A stretch of 14,192 nucleotides of DNA from the NCBI GenBank assembly GCA_937897535.1, contig CALCQB010000208.1, positions 1-14,192 of the forward strand, given 5' to 3'. This document shows, in pieces, positions 5,744 to 11,922 of the stretch (positions within the stretch are counted from its first letter, which is position 1; each line of letters opens with the position of its first letter). A program made the position numbers and the translations under genes. Under the pieces are notes generated by a model. That model was not told where the DNA came from, searched no databases, and was given only the letters and a program-made list of their open reading frames with translations. The stretch comes from an uncultured Novosphingobium sp. GTDB lineage: Bacteria > Pseudomonadota > Alphaproteobacteria > Sphingomonadales > Sphingomonadaceae.

Positions 5744-8458
5744 TCAAGTGGGCGTCTCTTGGCTGACGGGCCGCCCTGAAACACCGGCAGCGACGCGTTG
5801 TAAAGCCTGATCGAGTGTCAATCGCGTGACAGGGGTGCCCTCTGGAAAGGTCGAGAGCAACCGGCTGGGGAAAGCGGCGGACAGCACCACGAACATGCCA
5901 GAATCGTCCTTGCTGCGGATCAGCCGCCCGAACGCCTGGGCCAGCCGGGCGCGGATGATCCGGTCGTCGAAGGCCTGGCCGCCGCCGGCCAGCCGCCGCG
6001 CGCGGTGGAGGATCGACGGCTTGGGCCAGGGAACCTGTTCCATCACCACCAGCCGCAGCGAATGCCCCGGCACGTCGACCCCGTCGCGCAAGGCATCGGT
6101 GCCGAGCAGGCTGGCGCGCGGATCGTCGCGGAAGATGTCGACCAGGGTGCCGGTGTCGATCGGATCGACGTGCTGGGCAAACAGCGGCAGACCGCCGCGC
6201 GCCAGCCGGTCGGCGATCCGGCCGTGGACGGCGCGCAGCCGGCGGATCGCGGTAAACAGGCCGAGCGCGCCGCCGCCCGCCGACTCGATCAGCCGGGCAT
6301 AGGCCCCGGCCAGCGCGGCGATATCGCCCTTGGGCACGTCGGTGACGATCAGCACTTCGGCCTGCGCGCCATAATCAAACGGACTGTCGAAGCTCGACAG
6401 ACGCGGGGCGACCCCCAGCTCTGGTGCGCCCGAGCGGACCACAGCGGCGTCCCAATCGGCTCCGTCGCGCAGGGTGGCGCTGGTCAGCATCACCCCGTGC
6501 GCGCCTTCGAGTACGGTCCGGGCAAACGGCTTCATCGGATCGAGCCAGCGGCGGTGGATCCCGACATCGAATTCGCGCGCTTCGGCCCGCTCGACCGCCA
6601 ACCAATCGACGAATTGCGGATCGACCGGCCCGCCCAGCCGCTCAAGCAGCGCTTCCCAGGCGGCGAGCAGATCGATCCGCCAGGTCAGCGAATGCCGCGC
6701 GCCTTCGATCCGGGCGCGGCCGGGGCCGTCGAGCCAGTCGGGCGGTTCGGCCATGATCGCCTCAAGCCGACCGCCCAGCCGGATCAGCGGCACCCGCAGT
6801 TCGGCCAGCGCCTGCTGCGCCGCCCCGGCGCGCTCGACGAAGGCGCCGTCAAGCTGGGCGGCTTCGGTTTCGAGCCCGTAGCCGGCTTCCTGCCCGCCGC
6901 TTTCATCGCGGGCGTAAACCGTCGCCCTGACCGCAGCGAGCAGTTCTTCGATCGGGCCGGAAGGTTGGTTTTCGTTCAGGCGTTGAAGCCAGCCGTCACC
7001 CGGCAAGGCTTCGGCGGCGTGGCGCGCGGCGGCGATCGCCTTGCCGCCGGCTTCGTCGTAGCTGGCGATGTCGGCCAGCCGCGCCGAAAGCCCGCGCCGC
7101 CGCCCCTTCGAGCCGCGCTCGGGCCCGATTACCCAGCGCCTGAGCTCGATCGTCTCGGCCCCGGTCAAGGCGGCGGCGAAAGTCGAATCCGCCGCTTCGA
7201 ATACGTGGTGGCCTTCGTCGAACACGATCCGGGTCGGGCGCTGGGCGGCGTCGCGGCCGCGCGCGGCGTTGACCATTACCAGGGCGTGGTTGGCGATCAC
7301 CAGATCGGCTTGGGCACTGGCCCGCGCGGCCCGTTCGATGAAGCATTTGCGGTAGTGCGGGCACCCGGCATAGACGCATTCGCCGCGCTGATCGGTCAAC
7401 GCCTTGATCCCGCGCTGGCGGAACAGGGTGCCGAGCCAGCCGGGCAGGTCACCCCCGATCATGTCGCCGTCCTGGCTGTAGGCGGCCCAGCGCGCCACCA
7501 GCTGTGCCATGATCGCGGCCCGGCCGGTAAAGCCGCCTTGCAAGGCATCCTCAAGGTTGAGCAGGCAGAGGTAATTCTCGCGGCCCTTGCGGACCACCAC
7601 CGGCTGCGATCCATCGGCGCGGACGGCTGGCCAGGCGCGGCGGCTTTCGCGGCGGAGCTGGCGTTGCAGCGCCTTGGTGAAGGTCGAGACCCAGACCGTC
7701 CCGCCCGATTGTTCGGCCCAGGCCGAGGCCGGGGCGAGATAGCCCAGGGTTTTGCCGATCCCGGTCCCGGCCTGCGCCAGCAGGACATGCGGCAGCGCCT
7801 CGCGGCGGCGCGGCTCGAACAGGTGCGCGGCTTCCTGGGCATAGGCAGCCTGGGCCGGTCGGCTTTCGGCGCCACTACCGGTCAGATGGGCCAGCCGCGT
7901 GGTGACCCCGGCTGGATCAAGCGAGACCTGGGCCGGCTGGGGCCGCTCGGGCGCTTCATCCCACTCCGGCAGGCGCGCGAACAGCCAGCGTTCGGCCTTG
8001 GCCGGGGCAGCAATCCGCGCGGCGAGCAGCGGGGCCCAGGTCCAGCGCAGGCGGGTCAGGTTCTGGAGCGTCGACCAGGCACCTTCGCGCTCGGCCCAGT
8101 CCTCGCGCTGGCACCACGCGAGCAAGGCCTCTGCGGCCTGCTGGAGCAAGGCCGGGACGGCATCGTCGCCGGCCGGCTCGGGCAGATCGAGCGCATGGGC
8201 CAGGCCCTTGGCGGTCGGCACCACGAACCGGGCCGGAAAGACGAAAGCGTAGAGTTCGAGCAGATCGAGCCCGGACAGATCGGGATAGCCCAGCCGCGAG
8301 GCGACCAGCGGCGCGTTGAGCATCAGCAGCGGTGTATCCGCCGCCGCAACGATCGCCTCGCCCTTGGCCACGCCGCGGGTATTGCCGTGGCCGTCGCGCA
8401 GCCAGCATCCGGCATGGCTGGCGTGAAGGGCAGGGAGGGGCAGCAGGGCAAGCGACAC
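5744..8458 (-). CDS. DinG/XPD-type ATP-dependent DNA helicase with iron-sulfur cluster
   Basis: A 904-residue superfamily 2 helicase expected to unwind DNA 5' to 3' in repair or R-loop/lagging-strand processing. Walker A is AQAGTGIGKT (228-237). The DEAH-like Walker B is DEGHH (414-418). Four cysteines (Cys298 in NYLCLL and Cys361, Cys366, Cys372 in ECVYAGCPHYRKCF) fit the 4Fe-4S cluster of XPD/DinG enzymes. TSATL and a C-terminal QAFGRLIRSKDD (841-852) supply later helicase motifs. About 200 residues precede Walker A; they vaguely recall the 3'-5' exonuclease domain of Firmicutes DinG but show no DxE metal site. The start is the GTG at 8456-8458, with no clear Shine-Dalgarno sequence; an ATG at codon 46 is the alternative. 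The phosphatase gene follows 10 bases downstream. Confidence 0.92.
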   Translation of the reverse strand: MSLALLPLPALHASHAGCWLRDGHGNTRGVAKGEAIVAAADTPLLMLNAPLVASRLGYPDLSGLDLLELYAFVFPARFVVPTAKGLAHALDLPEPAGDDAVPALLQQAAEALLAWCQREDWAEREGAWSTLQNLTRLRWTWAPLLAARIAAPAKAERWLFARLPEWDEAPERPQPAQVSLDPAGVTTRLAHLTGSGAESRPAQAAYAQEAAHLFEPRRREALPHVLLAQAGTGIGKTLGYLAPASAWAEQSGGTVWVSTFTKALQRQLRRESRRAWPAVRADGSQPVVVRKGRENYLCLLNLEDALQGGFTGRAAIMAQLVARWAAYSQDGDMIGGDLPGWLGTLFRQRGIKALTDQRGECVYAGCPHYRKCFIERAARASAQADLVIANHALVMVNAARGRDAAQRPTRIVFDEGHHVFEAADSTFAAALTGAETIELRRWVIGPERGSKGRRRGLSARLADIASYDEAGGKAIAAARHAAEALPGDGWLQRLNENQPSGPIEELLAAVRATVYARDESGGQEAGYGLETEAAQLDGAFVERAGAAQQALAELRVPLIRLGGRLEAIMAEPPDWLDGPGRARIEGARHSLTWRIDLLAAWEALLERLGGPVDPQFVDWLAVERAEAREFDVGIHRRWLDPMKPFARTVLEGAHGVMLTSATLRDGADWDAAVVRSGAPELGVAPRLSSFDSPFDYGAQAEVLIVTDVPKGDIAALAGAYARLIESAGGGALGLFTAIRRLRAVHGRIADRLARGGLPLFAQHVDPIDTGTLVDIFRDDPRASLLGTDALRDGVDVPGHSLRLVVMEQVPWPKPSILHRARRLAGGGQAFDDRIIRARLAQAFGRLIRSKDDSGMFVVLSAAFPSRLLSTFPEGTPVTRLTLDQALQRVAAGVSGRPVSQETPT

Positions 8459-8737
8459 TTCGCGGTTCTGGCGACTAGGGAACGAAAAGTAAACATCGCC
8501 GGATGACCCTGCGCGGCTTAGTTGCAGCGCCGGTAACCCAGGACCGCCAACTGGCGAGCAGGAACGACAAATTATTGGTTAATAATGGCGATCGGGAGTA
8601 GCTTCCGCGCTTCGGGTTGCGACTCGTCTGAATTCCGCGAGAGTAAACTCCCGGGAATTATCCACTGATCCTGAATCCAGTTCTCACCCTGTGCGTTAAG
8701 GGGGCGAGATTGAGAAATCATATCAAGGGGATATGCC
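8459..8737. other. Divergent intergenic region between the helicase and the secreted-protein gene
   Basis: This 279-base gap must hold the start signals of both flanking genes. It is clearly richer in A and T than the surrounding genes around 8565-8590 and 8640-8665. It contains a 16-base palindrome (8571-8586) and a second inverted repeat in which AATTCC (8631-8636) pairs with GGAATT (8654-8659), with GAG/CTC (8641-8643/8648-8650) inside. I found no convincing -35/-10 pair with correct spacing. The plus-strand gene has a good ribosome-binding site (AAGGGG, 8725-8730). Confidence 0.6.
8571..8586. promoter_or_regulatory. AT-rich palindrome, candidate operator
   Basis: ATTATTGGTTAATAAT is a perfect inverted repeat of two 6-base arms (ATTATT/AATAAT) around GGTT. 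It stands out in a GC-rich window and lies between two divergent genes, 113 bases upstream of the helicase start. Such a site suits a dimeric regulator or the AT-rich part of a promoter. No specific regulator can be named. Confidence 0.35.
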
Positions 8738-9205
8738 ATGAAAGTCACAACACTGATTTGCAGCGCGGCCTTGCTTGCGTTCGGCGCAGGCACGGCTCAG
8801 GCACAGAACTTCACTTATGAAGCGGTCGCCAACACTCCCGTAGTGGTTGGCGGACCCGGCATGAACGGCACCCCGGTGGCCGGCACCTACTGGACCGGCA
8901 CCAGCACGGTGACCTGGGCCGATGGCAAGAAGACAGTCGACAAGTATACCTGCGTCAGCACCACGCAGCCGAGTAATGCCAAGATATTCGACGTCCACAC
9001 GATCTGCGACGCTGGCAATGCCGATGGGACCTATTCCGCTGTGTTTGGCTGCCAGTATGCCTCCAAGGACTTTCAGAGCATGGGCTGCGTGGGTGGCATG
9101 ACCGGTCGGACCGGAAAATATGCCGGTATGGGCGGCGGGATCACCTTCTCCGGCCGCGGCGGCAACGGTACGGGCACCGGGTCGTGGAGCAAGCCTGCCA
9201 GCTGA
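8738..9205 (+). CDS. Small secreted protein with four cysteines and a glycine-rich C-terminus
   Basis: A 155-residue protein that I do not recognise firmly. It has a clear Sec signal peptide: basic start MKV, hydrophobic core to about residue 18, and a cleavage site after AQA (about residue 22), so it should reach the periplasm or outside. The mature part has four cysteines (Cys72, Cys90, Cys105, Cys117), enough for two disulfides, many Thr/Gly residues and alternating strand-like patterns such as GTYWTGTSTVTW. The tail holds TGRTGKYAGMGGGITFSGRG, which recalls the GGTGxYxGxxG turn of allene-oxide-cyclase/dirigent-type beta barrels; this is an inference from one motif. The ATG at 8738 follows AAGGGGATATGCC, a good ribosome-binding site. 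It is monocistronic by position, with a strong hairpin just after the stop. Confidence 0.8.
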   Translation: MKVTTLICSAALLAFGAGTAQAQNFTYEAVANTPVVVGGPGMNGTPVAGTYWTGTSTVTWADGKKTVDKYTCVSTTQPSNAKIFDVHTICDAGNADGTYSAVFGCQYASKDFQSMGCVGGMTGRTGKYAGMGGGITFSGRGGNGTGTGSWSKPAS

Positions 9206-9214
9206 GGCGCATTC

Positions 9215-9240
9215 TTGTGGGCCGGGCGACCGGCCCACAA
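9215..9240 (+). terminator. Strong GNRA-capped hairpin after the secreted-protein gene
   Basis: TTGTGGGCCGG (9215-9225) and CCGGCCCACAA (9230-9240) form a perfect 11-bp stem closed by a GCGA tetraloop, starting 10 bases after the stop codon. Only TT follows the stem, although the stem's 3' arm ends in ACAA, so it is a hairpin-type terminator with a poor U-tract or a 3'-end stabiliser. Confidence 0.65.
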
Positions 9241-9292
9241 TTGGCGGCCATGATCCGTTGACCGGACGCGCGCCGCAGTCCAGCCTTGGCCA

Positions 9293-10309
9293 ATGCCGAA
9301 TCCCGCCCGCGCCGCGCTGATCGATCGCCTGCCCAAGGCCGAGCTTCACCTCCATATCGAAGGCTCGCTCGAGCCGGAGCTGCTGTTCGCGCTGGCTGAG
9401 CGTAACGGAGTGACGATTCCGTTTGCCAGTGTGGAGGAGGTGCGGAGCGCCTATTCGTTCTCCAACCTCCAGGATTTCCTCGATATCTACTATCAGGGCA
9501 TGTCGGTGTTGCTGACCGAGCAGGACTTCTACGACCTGACCTGGGCCTATCTCGAGCGCGCCGCTGCCGACACGGTCCGTCATGTCGAGATCTTCTTCGA
9601 CCCGCAGGGCCATACGAGCCGGGGCGTGGCATTCGAGACTGTCCTGAACGGCATCGATCGCGCGCTGGCCGATGGCGAGGCGCAGCTGGGGATCAGCTAC
9701 CGCCTGATCATGTGCTTCCTGCGTCACCTGAGCGAGGAGGAGGCCTTTGCCATGCTCAAGCAGGCGATCCCGTACCTCGATCGCATTCACGGCGTCGGGC
9801 TCGATTCGTCCGAGCTGGGCCACCCGCCGGGCAAGTTTCAGCACGTCTTTGCCGAGGCCCGTGCCTTGGGGCTGCACGTTACCGCACATGCCGGCGAAGA
9901 GGGTCCGCCGGAATATGTCCACCAGGCGCTCGACCTGCTCGAGGTTGAACGGATTGACCACGGCAACCGCGCGCTGGAGGACCCGGCGCTGGTCGAACGG
10001 CTGGTGCGCGAGGGTCTGACGCTGACGGTCTGCCCGCTGTCCAACCTGCGGCTGTGCGTGATCAAGGACATCGCCGACAGTCCGGTCCGGCGGATGCTCG
10101 ACCTGGGCCTGCGCGCCACGATCAATTCAGACGATCCGGCCTATTTCGGCGGCTACATCAACGCCAACTTCCACGCCGTGGCCGAATCGCTGGACCTGTC
10201 CGAGGCCGCTCTGGTCCGGCTGGCCGAGAACAGCTTTACCGGTTCGTTCCTGCCGGTGCTCGACCAGGCCCGCCACCTGGCCGAGATCGCCGAGGTTGCG
10301 CGTGGTTGA
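9293..10309 (+). CDS. Adenine deaminase (adenosine-deaminase superfamily, type 2)
   Basis: A 338-residue zinc hydrolase of the adenosine deaminase superfamily. The zinc site is complete: His19 and His21 in ELHLHIEGSL, His199 in AHAGEEGPP with catalytic Glu202, His223 in RIDHGNRALED, and Asp280/Asp281 in NSDDPAYFGGY. SSELGHPP (172-179), GEEGPPEYVHQALDLL, TVCPLSNLRLCV and DPAYFGGY fit the adenine-deaminase subgroup (yeast Aah1-like) better than true adenosine deaminase, so the likely reaction is adenine to hypoxanthine plus ammonia. The ATG at 9293 is the only sensible start before the HLH motif, but no Shine-Dalgarno sequence is visible. The stop overlaps the next gene by eight bases. That neighbour is a phosphoribosyltransferase able to use the product, which supports the adenine call. 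Confidence 0.92.
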   Translation: MPNPARAALIDRLPKAELHLHIEGSLEPELLFALAERNGVTIPFASVEEVRSAYSFSNLQDFLDIYYQGMSVLLTEQDFYDLTWAYLERAAADTVRHVEIFFDPQGHTSRGVAFETVLNGIDRALADGEAQLGISYRLIMCFLRHLSEEEAFAMLKQAIPYLDRIHGVGLDSSELGHPPGKFQHVFAEARALGLHVTAHAGEEGPPEYVHQALDLLEVERIDHGNRALEDPALVERLVREGLTLTVCPLSNLRLCVIKDIADSPVRRMLDLGLRATINSDDPAYFGGYINANFHAVAESLDLSEAALVRLAENSFTGSFLPVLDQARHLAEIAEVARG

Positions 10310-10856
10310 GAAGCTTTATCTGACCGCCGACCGCCTGCTCGAAGACAGCTTTGCGCTGGCCAATCTGGTGCTCGATTCGGGGTTCCGGCCCACCCATATC
10401 GTCGGGATCTGGCGCGGCGGCGCGCCGGTCGGGATCGCGGTGCAGGAACTGCTGGCCTATCGCGGGATCGAGACCGATCACATTGCGATCCGCACCGCCA
10501 GCTACACCGGGATCGACCAGCAGGACAAGGAAGTGCGGGTCTATGCGCTCGGCTACCTGATCGACGTGCTCGATCCCGAGCACCGCCTGCTGGTGATCGA
10601 CGACGTGTTCGATACCGGCCGGTCGATCGAGGCATTCCTGACCGAGCTCAAGACCCGCTGCCGCCACAACATGCCCAGAACGATCAAGGTCGCGACCGCC
10701 TATTACAAGCCAAGCCGCAACCAGACCGCGCTGAAGCCTGACTACTTCGTGCACCAGACCGAGGAATGGCTGGTGTTCCCGCACGAAATCTGCGGCCTGA
10801 GCGAGGCCGAAATCCGCGCGCACAAACCGGGGGCGGCGGCGATTCTGCGCGGCTAG
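10302..10856 (+). CDS. 6-oxopurine (hypoxanthine/xanthine-type) phosphoribosyltransferase
   Basis: A 184-residue type I phosphoribosyltransferase. The PRPP-binding loop is LLVIDDVFDTGRS (96-108), with the two conserved aspartates followed by TG, and an N-terminal VGIWRGGAPVG (34-44) supplies the pyrophosphate-binding loop. The pattern with WRGGAP resembles xanthine/guanine-type and archaeal-type hypoxanthine enzymes, so it should convert hypoxanthine (or xanthine/guanine) and PRPP to the nucleotide. The GTG at 10302 is preferred over a TTG at 10296 because GAGG lies six bases upstream of it. It overlaps the deaminase gene by eight bases, so the two are translationally coupled and form an adenine to hypoxanthine to IMP route. 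Its TAG stop lies within the CTAG shared with the convergent hydroxylase gene. Confidence 0.9.
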   Translation: MVEKLYLTADRLLEDSFALANLVLDSGFRPTHIVGIWRGGAPVGIAVQELLAYRGIETDHIAIRTASYTGIDQQDKEVRVYALGYLIDVLDPEHRLLVIDDVFDTGRSIEAFLTELKTRCRHNMPRTIKVATAYYKPSRNQTALKPDYFVHQTEEWLVFPHEICGLSEAEIRAHKPGAAAILRG

Positions 10857-11590
10857 GGCCGGAACGGCAACAGCAGCTGGGCGGGCAGGGAGTCTGGCTG
10901 AACAGACTCGTCATCGAGTCCGATTGCCGTCGGCGCTGGCAGCGGCGGTGTGTAGGTCCCGAAAGCGCGGTCCCAGAGCGTCAGCAGATCGCCATAATTG
11001 CGGTCGTGTTCGATCCGCTGCGGAGAGTGGTGGATCAGGTGGGTCCGCGGGGTGACCAGCAGCCATTCCGCCAGTCCGGCCGCGCGCGGCGGCACGGGGA
11101 TCGCGGCGTGCTGCCACAAGGCGGCGGCAAACAGCAGCGCGTCAACCGCCACGACGGCCCCCACCGGCGCGCCGAGCAGCGCGACCACCACGGCCGCACA
11201 GCCGGCCGCCGCAACGGCTTCGAGCGGGTGGTTGCGCAGGCCGGTGCTGGTGTCGATTTCGCGGTCGCCGTGATGGACCCGGTGAATCCGCCACAGCCAG
11301 GGAACGGAATGGAACAGGCGGTGCAGCCAATAGGCGGCAAAGCTGCGGGCGAGCAGAAACGGCCCGAACGCGGCAATCGCTCCGAGTTCTGCCAGCGGGC
11401 CACCGCGGCTCAACGCTGCGGCAGTCAGCGCCGCAACCGGAGCCAGCGCAATCAGTCCGATATTGATCAGGCCCAGGCCCCAGTTCACCCCCAGCCGGGA
11501 CCATGCAACCGCGCTGCTCGCGGCAGGGCGATGACGCTCTTCCAGCACCAGCAGGACCGCGAATACGGCAAGGATCGCCCAGACAGACAT
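10853..11590 (-). CDS. Sterol desaturase / fatty acid hydroxylase family membrane protein
   Basis: A 245-residue integral membrane di-iron protein of the fatty acid hydroxylase superfamily. Histidine clusters are HRLFH (90-94), HRVHH (103-107) and HLIHH (184-188), with a further His195 in RIEHDRNYG, then the family-typical NYGDLLTLWDRAFGTY (198-213). Hydrophobic segments lie at about 2-17, 36-60, 70-88 and 127-160. Members hydroxylate or desaturate lipids, carotenoids or sterol-like substrates at the membrane; the substrate here is unknown. The ATG at 11590 has AGGG upstream (TAGGGCGGCA). A longer in-frame start reaching 11935 would run across the next genes with low-complexity Arg/Ala/Asp sequence and is not credible. 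Its stop shares CTAG with the convergent phosphoribosyltransferase. It is divergent from the PEP-CTERM gene. Confidence 0.9.
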   Translation of the reverse strand: MSVWAILAVFAVLLVLEERHRPAASSAVAWSRLGVNWGLGLINIGLIALAPVAALTAAALSRGGPLAELGAIAAFGPFLLARSFAAYWLHRLFHSVPWLWRIHRVHHGDREIDTSTGLRNHPLEAVAAAGCAAVVVALLGAPVGAVVAVDALLFAAALWQHAAIPVPPRAAGLAEWLLVTPRTHLIHHSPQRIEHDRNYGDLLTLWDRAFGTYTPPLPAPTAIGLDDESVQPDSLPAQLLLPFRP

Positions 11591-11704
11591 TGCCGCCCTA
11601 CTGCCACAGACCTGGCGGGCGGGGCCAGTCGGGAATGTTCTATTTACTCGGTCGGATCGCATGCTAGCCTCATCGGCGAAACAACCGTGGAAGGGAAATA
11701 CCGC
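11591..11704. promoter_or_regulatory. Divergent intergenic region, hydroxylase versus PEP-CTERM gene
   Basis: These 114 bases must start both flanking genes. On the plus strand TTTACT (11643-11648) and TAGCCT (11665-11670), 16 bases apart, form a weak promoter candidate about 35 bases before the PEP-CTERM start. GGAAGGGAA (11689-11697) is a strong ribosome-binding site for that gene, with the ATG seven bases after it. Confidence 0.35.
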
Positions 11705-11878
11705 ATGCGCCGTCATCTGGTTTCGATCGCGAGCTTTGGATTCATCGTCGCTGCTGCTGCCGCGCCGGCCTATGCCGGAATCGTCGCTACGCCCGAGCCC
11801 GAAGTGGCCGGCGGCCTGGTTGCGCTCGGCGTACTCGGCGTCGGCTACCGGATGCTGCGCCGCCGTTTTTCGCGCTGA
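11705..11878 (+). CDS. Miniature PEP-CTERM protein, probable substrate of the adjacent exosortase
   Basis: A 57-residue protein made almost entirely of sorting signals. MRRHLVSIASFGF starts a Sec signal peptide, with a likely cut after AYA (residue 24). Residues 25-29 (GIVAT) form the only linker before the PEP motif (Pro30-Glu31-Pro32). A glycine-rich transmembrane segment (about 34-48) and a basic end, RMLRRRFSR, follow. Signal peptide, PEP, membrane helix and Arg cluster in this order define PEP-CTERM substrates, which exosortases recognise and process at the inner membrane. No room remains for a mature domain. The ending lacks the tryptophan of the PEPxxWA version common in sphingomonads. 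The start is fixed by GGAAGGGAA just upstream. The exosortase gene begins 24 bases after the stop, so the pair is probably dedicated. Confidence 0.8.
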   Translation: MRRHLVSIASFGFIVAAAAAPAYAGIVATPEPEVAGGLVALGVLGVGYRMLRRRFSR

Positions 11879-11886
11879 TCCCCCAG

Positions 11887-11922
11887 CGGCCCGGCGCGCA
11901 CGATGATTGCACCGCCGGGCCG
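11887..11922 (+). promoter_or_regulatory. GC-only inverted repeat with the exosortase start codon in its loop
   Basis: CGGCCCGGCG (11887-11896) pairs perfectly with CGCCGGGCCG (11913-11922). GCA (11898-11900) and TGC (11908-11910) can extend the stem inside, leaving the 7-base loop CGATGAT that carries the ATG (11903-11905). There is no T-run, so this is more likely a translational control element than a terminator. Confidence 0.55.

Noticed and set aside
6005..8506. An 833-codon plus-strand open frame opposite the helicase
   Set aside because: It is antisense to a gene with clear helicase motifs. Its translation is low-complexity Arg/Gly/Ala/Pro/Gln, as expected from GC-rich codon bias on the other strand, and it shows no domain.
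10766..11704. A long open frame running in-frame into the PEP-CTERM gene (370 codons in total)
   Set aside because: The upstream part lies opposite the hydroxylase gene and inside the phosphoribosyltransferase end, and has no protein-like character. A signal peptide begins exactly at the ATG at 11705 after a strong ribosome-binding site.
11887..11922. Reading the GC inverted repeat as a terminator after the PEP-CTERM gene
   Set aside because: It has no T-run, encloses the exosortase start codon and extends into its coding sequence, so termination there would silence the gene in the same unit.
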